Shown piece by piece: positions 10,850-19,503 of a stretch of DNA of 64,000 nucleotides; the stretch's first letter is position 1; each line of letters opens with the position of its first letter. Made by a program: the position numbers and the translations under genes. Location: positions 1,612,001 to 1,676,000 of the forward strand of contig NZ_CP075691.1 of NCBI RefSeq assembly GCF_020026305.1, given 5' to 3'. The stretch is from Streptomyces sp. 135 (GTDB taxonomy: Bacteria > Actinomycetota > Actinomycetes > Streptomycetales > Streptomycetaceae). Under the pieces are notes generated by a model that saw only the letters and a program-made list of their open reading frames with translations, had not been told where the DNA came from and did not search any database.

Positions 10850-11833
10850 TCAGGTCCGTCGGCCCCCGACGCCCGACCCACCCCGCGTCAGCGCCAGCAG
10901 ATCCCGTCCCGGCCCCGCGGGGCGATGTCCCGTCGGCCAGACCGCCCGCAGCTCCCTGCGCAGCCGGACCTCCGCCAGCGGGATCTCCACCAGGCGCCGC
11001 GCCGCCAGCTCCTCCCCCACCGCGAGTTCGCTCAGGACCGAGGGGCCCGCGCCGCTGACGGCCGACGCCTTGACCGCCGTCGTGGAGGACAGTTCGATCA
11101 GCGGGCGGGCGAGGCCGCCGAGTGCCGCGTCGAGGACCTGCCGGGTGCCCGACCCCTCCTCGCGCAGGATCAGCGGGGTCGCGGCCAGCTCCGCCGCGCC
11201 GAGGGGTTTCCCGCGTCGCGCCCAAGGGTGCCCCGGTGCCGTCACGACGACCAGGCGGTCGTGGGCGATGACCACGCCGTCGAGGCCGCCGGGCACGGTG
11301 AGCCCCTCGACGAAGCCGAGGTCCGCCTCGCCGGTGAGCAGCCGGGCCGCCACGGCCGCGGAGTTGCCCGCCAGCAGCGAGACCGCCGTGTCGGGCCGCT
11401 GGGTCCGCAGGGCGATCAGCCAGCCCGGCAGCAGATATTCGGCGATCGTCATGCTCGCCGCGACCCGCAGCCGCGAGTCCCGCCGGTCCCGCAGCGCCTG
11501 CGCCCCCGCGTCGAAGGCCTCCGCCGCCTCCACGATCCGCCCCGCCCAGTCGGTGACGAGGGCCCCGGCGTCCGTGAGGCGCGAGCCGCGCGGTGACCGG
11601 TCGACGAGTGCGACGCCCAGCTGCCGCTCCATGGCGCGGACCCTGCTGCTCGCCGCGGGCTGGGTGATGCCCAGCTCCCGTGCGGCCCGCCCGAGGCTGC
11701 CGAGCCGGGCCACGGCCAGCAGCAGCTGGAGCGCGCCGAGGTCGGGCACGCGGTGCGCGAGCGGCACCGGCACATCCGCCGGGCCGGATGCCGGTATGGG
11801 TGAGGGAACGGAGGAAGCGGGACGGCGGCTCAT
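10850..11833 (-). CDS. LysR-family transcriptional regulator
   Basis: The 327-residue product has a LysR helix-turn-helix (GSLGRAARELGITQPAASSR, about residues 45-65) and a periplasmic-binding-protein-like effector domain to the C-terminus. The called ATG at 11833 gives a 28-residue leader before the usual LysR start, so translation may begin later, for example at the GTG coding the V of VPDLGALQ. It is divergent from a TDT-family transporter with a 71-bp gap, the classical arrangement for a LysR activator and its target. A dyad CATAA-N7-TTATG, which contains a T-N11-A LysR box, overlaps the annotated start codon. Confidence 0.9.
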   Translation of the reverse strand: MSRRPASSVPSPIPASGPADVPVPLAHRVPDLGALQLLLAVARLGSLGRAARELGITQPAASSRVRAMERQLGVALVDRSPRGSRLTDAGALVTDWAGRIVEAAEAFDAGAQALRDRRDSRLRVAASMTIAEYLLPGWLIALRTQRPDTAVSLLAGNSAAVAARLLTGEADLGFVEGLTVPGGLDGVVIAHDRLVVVTAPGHPWARRGKPLGAAELAATPLILREEGSGTRQVLDAALGGLARPLIELSSTTAVKASAVSGAGPSVLSELAVGEELAARRLVEIPLAEVRLRRELRAVWPTGHRPAGPGRDLLALTRGGSGVGGRRT

Positions 11834-11847
11834 AAATCCAGCTTATG
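11831..11847. promoter_or_regulatory. LysR-type T-N11-A dyad in the LysR/TDT divergent region
   Basis: CATAA and TTATG form a five-base inverted repeat around ATCCAGC and contain the T-N11-A core typical of LysR operators. Because it covers the annotated LysR start codon, either the LysR start is further downstream or the site works by occluding translation or leaderless initiation. Confidence 0.35.
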
Positions 11848-11904
11848 CCCCCATAGGAAGGTACTCCCTGGTGGCCTCCCCGCCCCCGTACGACCGTGGA
11901 ACCC

Positions 11905-13071
11905 ATGGTCACCGCCGCCCACCCCGCCCCCCTGGCCACTGCCGCCGCCACCCCCCGCACCCGCCTCCCCGCGGTGCGCCACCTCGGCCCGAACTGGTAC
12001 GCGTCCGTCATGGGCACCGCCGTCGTCGCCAACGCCGGTGCCACGCTCCCGTACCAGGTCACGGGGTTGCGTACCGCCTGCACCACCGTCTGGGCGCTCT
12101 CCTTCCTGATGCTCGCCGTGCTGCTCACCGCTCGCGCCGCGCACTGGATCCACCACCGCGACCAGGCTCGCGCCCACCTCCTCGACCCGGCGGTCGCGCC
12201 CTTCTACGGCTGCCTGTCGATGGCGCTGCTCGCGGTCGGCGGCGGCACGCTGAGCGTGGGCGAGGACTGGACGGGCACCGGTGCCGCCGTGGGGATCGGC
12301 GCCGTGCTGTTCATCGTCGGCACCGCGATCGGGCTCGCCGGCGCGGTCGCCGTCCCGTACCTGATGGTGGTCCGGCACCGCATCACCGCCGACCAGGCCT
12401 CGCCCGTGTGGCTGCTGCCCGTGGTGGCCCCGATGGTGTCGGCGGCCGTCGGCCCGCTGCTGCTGCCGCACCTGCCCTCGGGCCAGGCGCAGCAGACGAT
12501 GCTGTACGCCTGCTGCGCGATGTTCGGCCTGAGCCTGCTCGCCACCCTGGTGATGCTGCCGGTGGTCTTCGCCCGCCTGGTGACCGCGGGCCCGCTGCCC
12601 CTGGCGCTCACGCCCACGCTCTTCTTGGTGCTCGGCCCGCTGGGCCAGTCGACGACGGCCGCCAACAAGTTCGCGGACGCCGCGCCCGGCGTCGTGCCCG
12701 CCCCGTTCGACCAGGGTTTCCTCGCCTTCGCCGTGCTCTACGGCGTACCCGTCATGGGCTTCGCGCTGCTGTGGCTGGCGCTCGCGACCGCCATGGTGCG
12801 GCGCGCCCGGCGCGGTGGCATGGGCTTCACGATGACCTGGTGGGCCTTCACCTTCCCGGTCGGCACCTGCGTGACGGGCGCCGAGGGCCTCGGTGCCCAC
12901 ACGGGCCTTGCGGCCTTCGACTGGCTGGCGGCCGGCCTCTACGCCTTCCTGGTGGCCGCCTGGGCCCTGGCGTCGGCCCACACCCTGCGCGGCACCGTCA
13001 CCGGCAGGCTTCTCGCAGCGCCGCGCCCAGCACCGCCGGGGCCTCGGTCAGCGACGGCCCGTACCAGGTGA
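11905..13071 (+). CDS. TDT-family transporter (tellurite-resistance/dicarboxylate, SLAC1-like)
   Basis: The 388-residue membrane protein has about ten hydrophobic segments and the family features GPNWYASVMGTAVV at the first helix and the long hydrophobic repeats of TehA/Mae1/SLAC1 anion channels. Members move dicarboxylates, sulfite, chloride or tellurite-related anions; the substrate here is not evident. The ATG at 11905 is used, but an in-frame GTG at 11896 is possible. It is divergent from the LysR gene, presumably its regulator. Its last 74 bases overlap the convergent metal-receptor gene. Confidence 0.85.
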   Translation: MVTAAHPAPLATAAATPRTRLPAVRHLGPNWYASVMGTAVVANAGATLPYQVTGLRTACTTVWALSFLMLAVLLTARAAHWIHHRDQARAHLLDPAVAPFYGCLSMALLAVGGGTLSVGEDWTGTGAAVGIGAVLFIVGTAIGLAGAVAVPYLMVVRHRITADQASPVWLLPVVAPMVSAAVGPLLLPHLPSGQAQQTMLYACCAMFGLSLLATLVMLPVVFARLVTAGPLPLALTPTLFLVLGPLGQSTTAANKFADAAPGVVPAPFDQGFLAFAVLYGVPVMGFALLWLALATAMVRRARRGGMGFTMTWWAFTFPVGTCVTGAEGLGAHTGLAAFDWLAAGLYAFLVAAWALASAHTLRGTVTGRLLAAPRPAPPGPRSATARTR

Positions 13072-13750
13072 GGTGTCGGCCGCTGACCAGCGCCACCGGC
13101 ATACCCGGCCCGAACGCCTCGGGGCCGTCGTCAGGGGTGAAGCGGTACGGCTCGTCGGGCAGGACCACCAGGTCCAGGCCGGCCGAGCGCAGGTCTTCCA
13201 GGGGGACGCGGGGGTAGCGCTCGGCGTGCGCGGCGTACGCGTTGTCGACGCCCATGCGCGCGAGCAGGTCGCCCGCGAACGTGTCGCGGCCGAGCACCAT
13301 CCACGGCCGCCGCCAGATCGGGATCGCCGCCCGCGGCCTGAGCGCGGGGCGGGGCGGGTCCGACCACGCGGCCCGCGCCTCGTCCAGCCAGCGCGGCTGT
13401 GCCGACCCGCACGCGGCGAGGACCCGGCGCAGCTCGCGGAAGGCCTGGTCCAGCGTGCGCACCTCGGTGACGAGGACCTCGATGCCCGCCGCCCGCAGCG
13501 CGGCCAGGTCGGGGGCGCGGTTCTCCTCCTCGTTGGCGATCACCAGGTCGGGCGCGAGGGCGATGATCCGGGGCACGTCGGGGTTCTTCGTCCCACCCAC
13601 CCTGGTGACGTCGAGGTCCCCCGGATGGCTGCACCAGTCGGTGGCCCCGACCAGCGCGCCCGGCACGGTCACGGCGACCGCCTCGGTGAGCGAGGGCACC
13701 AGGGAGACGACCCGCGGCGGGGTCCTGGGCGCGGTCCGGGCGCGCGGCAT
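12998..13750 (-). CDS. Helical-backbone metal receptor (BtuF/cobalamin-binding-like), no signal peptide
   Basis: The 250-residue product matches the periplasmic-binding protein fold of cobalamin and siderophore binding proteins: VVSLVPSLTEAV at the N-terminus, then a typical CSHP segment, APDLVIANEEENR, and a C-terminal lobe. Unlike transport components it starts directly with a charged MPRARTAP and has neither a signal peptide nor a lipobox, and no permease is nearby, so it is probably cytoplasmic and its role is unclear. Its ATG lies one base after the stop of the XRE-cupin gene (TGACATG), so they form an operon. The 3' end overlaps the convergent TDT gene by 74 bases. Confidence 0.8.
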   Translation of the reverse strand: MPRARTAPRTPPRVVSLVPSLTEAVAVTVPGALVGATDWCSHPGDLDVTRVGGTKNPDVPRIIALAPDLVIANEEENRAPDLAALRAAGIEVLVTEVRTLDQAFRELRRVLAACGSAQPRWLDEARAAWSDPPRPALRPRAAIPIWRRPWMVLGRDTFAGDLLARMGVDNAYAAHAERYPRVPLEDLRSAGLDLVVLPDEPYRFTPDDGPEAFGPGMPVALVSGRHLTWYGPSLTEAPAVLGAALREACR

Positions 13751-13751
13751 G

Positions 13752-14327
13752 TCAGCGCCCTCCGTCGTCCACCGCCTCGATGTGGTCCCCCACGGCGACC
13801 ACCAGCACCCGCGTGTCCGCCACCGTGGCCCGCCAGCGGTGGCGGACCCCGCCGGTGAGGAAGAGGCTGTCGCCGCGCCCGAGGCGGTAGGCGCGGCCCT
13901 CGGCCTCCATCTCGACGGCGCCCTCGACGATGTACATCAACTCGTCGTTGCGGTGCTGGAACTCGCGGCCCGCGTCGTGGTCCCCGATGAATTCGAGGAC
14001 GTGCAGTTGATGGTGGCCGCGCGCCAGTTCCCGCACGCGCGCGTCGGGCGTCGAACCGGCCAGGTCCGTGTCGTCTCCGGCACGCACCACCTCGACGGTG
14101 CGGGCCGGGTCGGCAGCGGCGAGCAGCTCCACGTCGGTGGTGCGCAGCGCGTCCGCGACGCGCTGCAGGGAGCGTCTGCTGGGCCGGGCGCGTTCGTTCT
14201 CGATCTGGCTGAGGAAGGGCACCGACAGGCCGCTGCGCTCGGCGACGACGGCAAGGGTGAGCTCCAGCCGGCGGCGCCGCCGCCGCACGGCCGAGCCCAC
14301 CCGGAGGGTCTCCTTGTGCTCGTCCAT
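13752..14327 (-). CDS. XRE-family regulator with C-terminal cupin domain
   Basis: The 191-residue protein has an N-terminal lambda-repressor-type helix-turn-helix (AERSGLSVPFLSQIENERARPS, about residues 28-50) and a C-terminal cupin beta-barrel (HRNDELMYIVEG, GDSLFLTGGVRHRW), the arrangement of small-molecule-responsive repressors such as PuuR. It is followed after one base by the metal-receptor gene, so the two are co-transcribed. The ligand and targets are unknown; regulation of its own operon is likely by analogy. Confidence 0.88.
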   Translation of the reverse strand: MDEHKETLRVGSAVRRRRRRLELTLAVVAERSGLSVPFLSQIENERARPSRRSLQRVADALRTTDVELLAAADPARTVEVVRAGDDTDLAGSTPDARVRELARGHHQLHVLEFIGDHDAGREFQHRNDELMYIVEGAVEMEAEGRAYRLGRGDSLFLTGGVRHRWRATVADTRVLVVAVGDHIEAVDDGGR

Positions 14328-14419
14328 CGCCTCGGCTCCCTTCAGCGCGCCGGTCCACTCTCAACCCTGACGGGTTTTCTGCACCCTACGCATGTTCGCC
14401 AAACGGTTCCGCCCCGTTG

Positions 14420-15424
14420 CTACAGCCTGTGCCAGTACAGCAGCTGCCCGGCCTCGCCGGGGGCGGAACCCTCACTCGGGACGAAGAGGCTGACGAGCAG
14501 GGCCGGGCGGCCCCGCGGATCGGTCAGGAGGGTCGCGGAGGGGTTGGCGAAGGCGCGGCTGCCGCCGTGCGTACGGATGTGGAGGCGGTCCGCCCGGCCG
14601 CTGGTGGGGTCGTACGCGTAAGTGCCCCAGCTGCCGAAGTCACCCCGCCGCCCCTGTCCCTCGACGAGCACCACGCGCTGCCCGCCGAGCTCCACGGGCG
14701 CCCGGTCGCCGATGTTGCCGCCGTTGCCCCAGATCCGCACGGCGCGGTCGAGCCGCCGGTCGGGCTCGGCGTGCCAGTGCCGGAAGCCGGTGAGGGTGGC
14801 GCGCAGCTGGCGGTCGGTGTCACAGCCCGCGCGGTAGTGCCCCGTGAGCCGGATGGTCGCGCCGCGCACGGCGGTGATGCTCGGGGTGCCCTCGGCACAG
14901 CGGGAGAGGGTGAGGGGCGCGTCGAAGGCCCGGTCGGCGCGGCCGTCGAGCAGCGCCGCCGGACCGGCGTACGCCCGTACCGCGATGTGGTTGCGCGGGT
15001 CCTTCTCGTACGCGAGGACATAGCCACCGCGACCGTCGTGCGCGAGCGAGGCCTGGTGGGTGCCGGGCCCGAAGTCGTGGCGGCGCTGCCAGTGCCGCAG
15101 GTCGGTGGAGGTGGCGACGGCGGCGTGGAAGCGGCCGTCGGCGAGCAGCGTGTGGTAGACGGCGAGGTAGGTGCCGTCCTGGGCCTGTTCGATCTGCGCG
15201 GCGTCCATGGTGCGGCCGGTGTGGTCCCGCGCGTCGTAGCGGTGGCCGTCGGCGGCGGTGACGTCCTCGGCGAGCGCGGCCAGGCGCGCGGTGCCCGCTG
15301 AGGCGGGGGCGGCGTCGGCGCGGGCCAGCTGCGCGAGGAGCAGGGCGGCGGCCAGGGCGAGGACGGCGGCGACGGTGAAGAGCGCCGTTCTCGGCTGCCT
15401 TGCGGTCACGGGGCGGGATCTCAC
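14420..15424 (-). CDS. Exported or membrane-anchored protein with beta-propeller-like repeats
   Basis: The 334-residue product begins with a basic stretch and a strong hydrophobic segment (ALFTVAAVLALAAALLLA), a signal peptide or anchor. The rest contains repeated motifs of the kind AQDGTYLAVYHT, STDLRHWQ and GRGGYVLAYEKD, which recall the blades of glycosyl hydrolase family 43/sialidase-type propellers. I see no confident catalytic triad and do not assign an enzyme activity. The GTG at 15424 is used; GTG 15409 is an alternative. Three 16-bp direct repeats lie immediately upstream. Confidence 0.65.
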   Translation of the reverse strand: MRSRPVTARQPRTALFTVAAVLALAAALLLAQLARADAAPASAGTARLAALAEDVTAADGHRYDARDHTGRTMDAAQIEQAQDGTYLAVYHTLLADGRFHAAVATSTDLRHWQRRHDFGPGTHQASLAHDGRGGYVLAYEKDPRNHIAVRAYAGPAALLDGRADRAFDAPLTLSRCAEGTPSITAVRGATIRLTGHYRAGCDTDRQLRATLTGFRHWHAEPDRRLDRAVRIWGNGGNIGDRAPVELGGQRVVLVEGQGRRGDFGSWGTYAYDPTSGRADRLHIRTHGGSRAFANPSATLLTDPRGRPALLVSLFVPSEGSAPGEAGQLLYWHRL

Positions 15425-15454
15425 GTTCAGGTGTTCGAGAATGCGAAGTGGGGA

Positions 15455-15520
15455 GGCGGGGCCCAGTCGAGAAGGGGTGGCGGGGCCCAGTCGGGAAAAG
15501 GCGTGGCGGGGCCCAGTCGA
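15455..15520. repeat. Three 16-bp direct repeats upstream of the exported-protein gene
   Basis: GGCGGGGCCCAGTCG followed by A or G occurs at 15455-15470, 15479-15494 and 15505-15520, at spacings of 24 and 26 bases. The array is 31-96 bases upstream of the start of the gene at 14420-15424 and downstream of the ABC-operon terminator, so it occupies the promoter region. It could be a multi-site operator or simply a slippage product. Confidence 0.7.
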
Positions 15521-15551
15521 GGTTAAGGACCCCGGCCCCCCTCCGGAACGC

Positions 15552-15595
15552 CCCGAGGGGTGGGCTTCGCCACAAGGCGAGGCCCACCCCTCGGG
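15552..15595. terminator. Terminator of the glycine betaine ABC operon
   Basis: A 14-bp perfect outer stem (CCCGAGGGGTGGGC with its complement) and a 4-bp inner stem (CGCC/GGCG) are separated by a two-base internal mismatch and close on a four-base loop. It begins 15 bases after the stop codon of the permease/binding-protein gene on the minus strand. Confidence 0.85.
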
Positions 15596-15609
15596 AAACA
15601 CCGGCCGTG

Positions 15610-18222
15610 CTACTTCGCGGAGGTCATCTTCTCCTCGAAGCCCGGGTTCTTCTTCAGCCAGGCGTCGACTGCCTCGGGCTCATTGCCCTTGCCCGCCTTG
15701 TTGATCTCGTTCTCCAGGCTGGCCAGCTGCGGCTCGCTCATCTTGAAGTCCTTGAGCCACTTCGTGAGCCGCGGGTACTGCTCCGGGAACTCCTTGCTGG
15801 AGATCGTGCGGATCGTGTCGCCCTTGCCGAAGGCGACCTCGGGGTCCTTCAGCTTGGTCAGCTCGTACTCGTTGTACGCCCAGTGCGGCGACCAGAGCAG
15901 GACCGCGACCGGCTCCTTCTTGGCGTACGCCGACTTCAGCTCGGAGAGCATCGCGGGCGTCGAACCGGAGACGATCTTGTACTCCTTGTCGAGGCCGTAG
16001 CCGGGCAGGACCTTGTCCTTGAGCGCCGTCATCACGCCCGTGCCGGGCTCGATGCCGATGATCTTGCCCTTGAACTTGTCGCCCTTGCCCTTGAGGTCCG
16101 CCAGCGACTTCACGTCCTTGACGTAGGACGGGACGGCGATCTCCAGCGACGTCGGGCTGTACCAGGAGCCCAGGTCCTTGAGGTTCGCCTTGTTCTTCTC
16201 CCAGTACTGCTTCTGGGCCGTCGGCAGCCAGGCGTCGAGGTCCAGGTCGAGGTCGCCCTGGGCGAGCGCGGTGTAGACGGGGCCGACGTCGGACGGCGTC
16301 AGCTTCATCTTGTAGCCGCGCTTCTCCAGGACGCGCTTCCAGAGGTTCGTGACGGCGATGTTCTCGTCCCACGCGAAGTACGCGGCGTTCAGCGGACGCT
16401 TCGCCTCGGCGGGGGTGGACGTCTCGGGCAGCGGGGCCAGCTTGTCGACGACACCCGGGTTCTTCTTCAGCCAGGCGCGGACGGCTTCCTGCTGCTTGCC
16501 CTTGCCCGCCTTGTTGATCTCCGCCTCAAGACCCGTGAGCTGCTTCTCGCTCATCTTGAAGTCCTTCAGCCACTTGGCGACCCGGGGGTTCTCGTCGGAG
16601 AAGCCCTTGCGCGCCAGCGTGTGCACGCCGTCGCCCTTGCCCCAGGCACCCTTCGGGTCCTTGAGCTTCTTCAGGTCGAAGTCGCTGTACGCCCAGTGCG
16701 GCGACCAGAGCGTCGTGACGATCGGTTCCTTCTTGGCGTACGCGCGCTTGAGCTCGGCCAGCATCGCGGGCGTGGAGCCGTCGACGACCTTGTACTCCTT
16801 GTCGAGGCCGTACTCCTTCAGCACCTTGTCCTTCAGCAGCCCCATCATTCCGGCGCTCGACTCGATGCCGACGATCTTGCCCTTGAACGTGCCGCTCTTG
16901 CCCTTGAGGTCTTCGAGGGAGTCGACGCCCTTCACGTACGAGGGCACGGACAGCTCCAGCGAGGTCGGGCCGAACCACGCGCCCATGTCCTCCAGCTTGT
17001 CGCCGTACTTCTTCCAGTACGCGGCGTGCGTCGTCGGCAGCCAGGAGTCCGTCTGGAAGTCGACGCTGCCCTGCGCCAGCGAGGTGTAGAGCGGACCGGC
17101 CTCCAGCTGCTTGGTCTGCGGCTTGAAGCCCCGCTGCTCCAGGATCTCCTTCCAGAGGAAGGTCGAGGCCACGCCCTCGTCCCAGGGGATGTAGCCGATG
17201 TTGATCTGCTTGCCCTGGCCGACGTTCTCGGTGTCCGCGGCGGCCTCGTCCGACTTCGAGCCGCCGAAGACGCCCATGCCGCCCGCGACGAGCGCGAGGA
17301 CGACCACGCCGACGACCGCGACCGCGGCCTGCGGACGGTAGGTCCAGATGTTCAGGCCCCGCGCGGCGCGCAGCTTGGCGACGGCGCGGCGGCCCAGCGG
17401 GGAGACCTGGGTGCCCAGCGAGCTGGTCATCCGGTCCAGGTAGATCGCCAGGATGACGATGGCGACGCCCGCCTCGGAGCCGAGGCCCACGTTGAGCTGG
17501 CCGATGGCCTCGTTGACGTCGGCGCCCAGGCCCTCGGTGCCGACCATGCCCGCGATGGCGGCCATGGACAGGCCCAGCATGATGACCTGGTTGACGCCGG
17601 CCATGATCGTGGGGAGGGCGAGGGGCAGCTGGATGCGCAGCAGGATGTTGCGCGGCGTGGTGCCGAACGCGTCAGCGGCCTCGACCAGTTCCTTGTCGAC
17701 CTGGCGGATGCCCAGCTCCGTCATGCGGACGCCGGGGGCCAGGGCGAAGATCAGGGTGGCGACGATGCCCGCGGGGGCACCCATCCCGAAGAAGAGGATG
17801 GCGGGGATGAGGTAGATCATCGCCGGCAGCGTCTGCATGAAGTCGAGCACGGGGCGGACGATGCCGCTGACCGTGCTGGAGCGAGCCGCCCAGATACCCA
17901 CGGGCACGGAGATGAGCAGCGCGATGATCGTCGAGACGAGCACCAGGGCCAGCGTCATCATCGCGTGGTCCCACAGTTCCAGCGAGATGATGAACGCGAA
18001 GCCCGCGAACGTCAGCACACCGGCGACCACGCCGCGCAGCCAGAAGGCGATGACGGCGAAGATGCCCGCGAGGAGCAGCGGCTCGGGCGCCTGGAGCACG
18101 TCGGCTATGCCGTCGTAGGCGCCCTGGAAGACGGTCTGGAGGAAGTCGAACAGCCAGGCCATGTGGCTGAGCAGCCAGTCGACGGCGTCGTTGACCCACT
18201 CGCCGAACGGAATCCTAGGCAC
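15610..18222 (-). CDS. Glycine betaine/proline ABC transporter permease fused to two substrate-binding domains
   Basis: The 870-residue protein combines an OpuA/ProW-type permease (about residues 1-285, with several membrane helices and the AADAFGTTPRNILLRIQLP coupling loop) with a further membrane helix near 300-320 and two tandem extracellular OpuAC-type binding domains (about 345-600 and 615-870). The binding domains are similar to each other: each has SYVKxVxSL, WSPHWAY and GSTPAMLxEL. The aromatic residues expected for caging quaternary ammonium groups are plausible in both. The importer supplies osmoprotectants or choline-like compounds. The GTG start overlaps the upstream ATPase gene by eight bases (GTGCCTAG), so expression is coupled. 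Single-domain fusions are known from Lactococcus OpuA; the duplicated binding domain is the unusual feature. Confidence 0.92.
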   Translation of the reverse strand: MPRIPFGEWVNDAVDWLLSHMAWLFDFLQTVFQGAYDGIADVLQAPEPLLLAGIFAVIAFWLRGVVAGVLTFAGFAFIISLELWDHAMMTLALVLVSTIIALLISVPVGIWAARSSTVSGIVRPVLDFMQTLPAMIYLIPAILFFGMGAPAGIVATLIFALAPGVRMTELGIRQVDKELVEAADAFGTTPRNILLRIQLPLALPTIMAGVNQVIMLGLSMAAIAGMVGTEGLGADVNEAIGQLNVGLGSEAGVAIVILAIYLDRMTSSLGTQVSPLGRRAVAKLRAARGLNIWTYRPQAAVAVVGVVVLALVAGGMGVFGGSKSDEAAADTENVGQGKQINIGYIPWDEGVASTFLWKEILEQRGFKPQTKQLEAGPLYTSLAQGSVDFQTDSWLPTTHAAYWKKYGDKLEDMGAWFGPTSLELSVPSYVKGVDSLEDLKGKSGTFKGKIVGIESSAGMMGLLKDKVLKEYGLDKEYKVVDGSTPAMLAELKRAYAKKEPIVTTLWSPHWAYSDFDLKKLKDPKGAWGKGDGVHTLARKGFSDENPRVAKWLKDFKMSEKQLTGLEAEINKAGKGKQQEAVRAWLKKNPGVVDKLAPLPETSTPAEAKRPLNAAYFAWDENIAVTNLWKRVLEKRGYKMKLTPSDVGPVYTALAQGDLDLDLDAWLPTAQKQYWEKNKANLKDLGSWYSPTSLEIAVPSYVKDVKSLADLKGKGDKFKGKIIGIEPGTGVMTALKDKVLPGYGLDKEYKIVSGSTPAMLSELKSAYAKKEPVAVLLWSPHWAYNEYELTKLKDPEVAFGKGDTIRTISSKEFPEQYPRLTKWLKDFKMSEPQLASLENEINKAGKGNEPEAVDAWLKKNPGFEEKMTSAK

Positions 18223-19285
18223 CGCTGACCACCTTCTTGCTCTCCTGCGGCTCGTCCTCGGGGGCCATCGGCTCGCCGAGTACGGCGAGCAGCCGGGCCC
18301 GCGGCACGACGCCGATGAGCTTGCCGTCCGCGTCGGTCACGGCGACCGCCACACCGCTGGTGGAGCAGGGCGTGAACAGCTCGATGATCGGGGTGTCCGC
18401 GGTGACCGTGGCGGGGGCGTCGGCCTGGACGAAGTCGCTGTCCGGTTCGGCCATGATCGCGCCGGCGGTGAGCACCCGGGCGCGGTCGACGTCCTGCGTG
18501 AACGCGGCGACGTAGTCGTTGGCCGGGGTGACGAGGATGTCCTCGGCGCTGCCGATCTGGACGATGCGGCCGTCGCGCATGACGGCGATCTGGTCGCCCA
18601 GGCGCATGGCCTCGTTCAGGTCGTGGGTGATGAAGACGATGGTCTTCTTCAGCCGCTTCTGGAGTTCGAGGAGCTGGTCCTGCATGTCGCGGCGGATCAG
18701 CGGGTCGAGCGCGCTGAACGACTCGTCCATGAGGAGCAGGTCGGCGTCGGTGGCGAGCGCGCGGGCCAGGCCCACGCGCTGCTGCATGCCGCCGGACAGC
18801 TCGTCGGGCCAGGACTTCTCCCAGCCCTTGAGCCCGGCGAGCTCCAGCGCCTCGGTGGCGCGCCGCTCGCGCTCGGCGCGCGGGACGCCCTGCACCTCCA
18901 AACCGTACCCGGCGTTCTCCAGGACGCTGCGGTGCGGGAAGAGCGCGAAGTGCTGGAAGACCATGCTGATCTTCTTGGAGCGCACCTCGCGCATCTCGCG
19001 CGCGCTCAGCTCGGTGAGGTCCTGGCCGTCGAAGCGGACGTGACCGGCCGTCGGCTCCGACAGCCCGTTGAGCATGCGCAGCAACGTGGACTTGCCGGAT
19101 CCGGAGAGACCCATGACGACGAAGATCTGGCCCGGCTCGACCTCGAAGGAAGCGTCGATCACGGCGGCGGTGGTGCCGTCGGCGCGCAGCTCCTCCCGGT
19201 CGGCTCCGTGGCGGAGTCGCTCCACCGCGTCATCGGGTCGTCTGCCGAACACCTTGTACAAGTGCTCGGCTTGCAGCCTGGACAC
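18215..19285 (-). CDS. Glycine betaine/proline ABC transporter ATP-binding protein with CBS domains
   Basis: The 356-residue ATPase has Walker A GLSGSGKST, the signature LSGGMQQRVGLARAL, Walker B DLLLMDESFSALD, and a C-terminal CBS region. In OpuA-type ATPases the CBS domains sense ionic strength and set osmotic activation. The GTG at 19285 follows GAGAGG by six bases and gives the usual N-terminus (SRLQAEHLYKVFG). It precedes and overlaps the permease gene. Its promoter must lie in the 218-bp divergent gap shared with the exonuclease gene. Confidence 0.93.
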   Translation of the reverse strand: MSRLQAEHLYKVFGRRPDDAVERLRHGADREELRADGTTAAVIDASFEVEPGQIFVVMGLSGSGKSTLLRMLNGLSEPTAGHVRFDGQDLTELSAREMREVRSKKISMVFQHFALFPHRSVLENAGYGLEVQGVPRAERERRATEALELAGLKGWEKSWPDELSGGMQQRVGLARALATDADLLLMDESFSALDPLIRRDMQDQLLELQKRLKKTIVFITHDLNEAMRLGDQIAVMRDGRIVQIGSAEDILVTPANDYVAAFTQDVDRARVLTAGAIMAEPDSDFVQADAPATVTADTPIIELFTPCSTSGVAVAVTDADGKLIGVVPRARLLAVLGEPMAPEDEPQESKKVVSGA

Positions 19286-19503
19286 ATACACCTCTCGGGT
19301 CGAAGCAAGACGGCCCGCCTCCCCCGCCGGCGGGCCGTGGAGCGCCGTGGCCTCTGCCCACTTGCCCGGTCGAAATGTTGAATCGTCGACGGGGCGCGCT
19401 CCGGCGGCGCGCCTTCCCCCAGTCATGCAAACCAAACTCAAGAGTGACCCAGCTCACTTCCGCCGCCCCGGGTCCGGTGAGGATGTCGGTGGCGTGCGGC
19501 ATG

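Noticed and set aside
15455..15520. CRISPR-like array
   Set aside because: Only three 16-bp units with 8-10 bp spacers and no cas genes; too short and irregular for CRISPR.
15400..18228. Long plus-strand open frame opposite the betaine permease gene
   Set aside because: It is the mirror of a clear ABC transporter gene, with Arg/Asp/Val-rich low-complexity composition typical of antisense frames in high-GC DNA.
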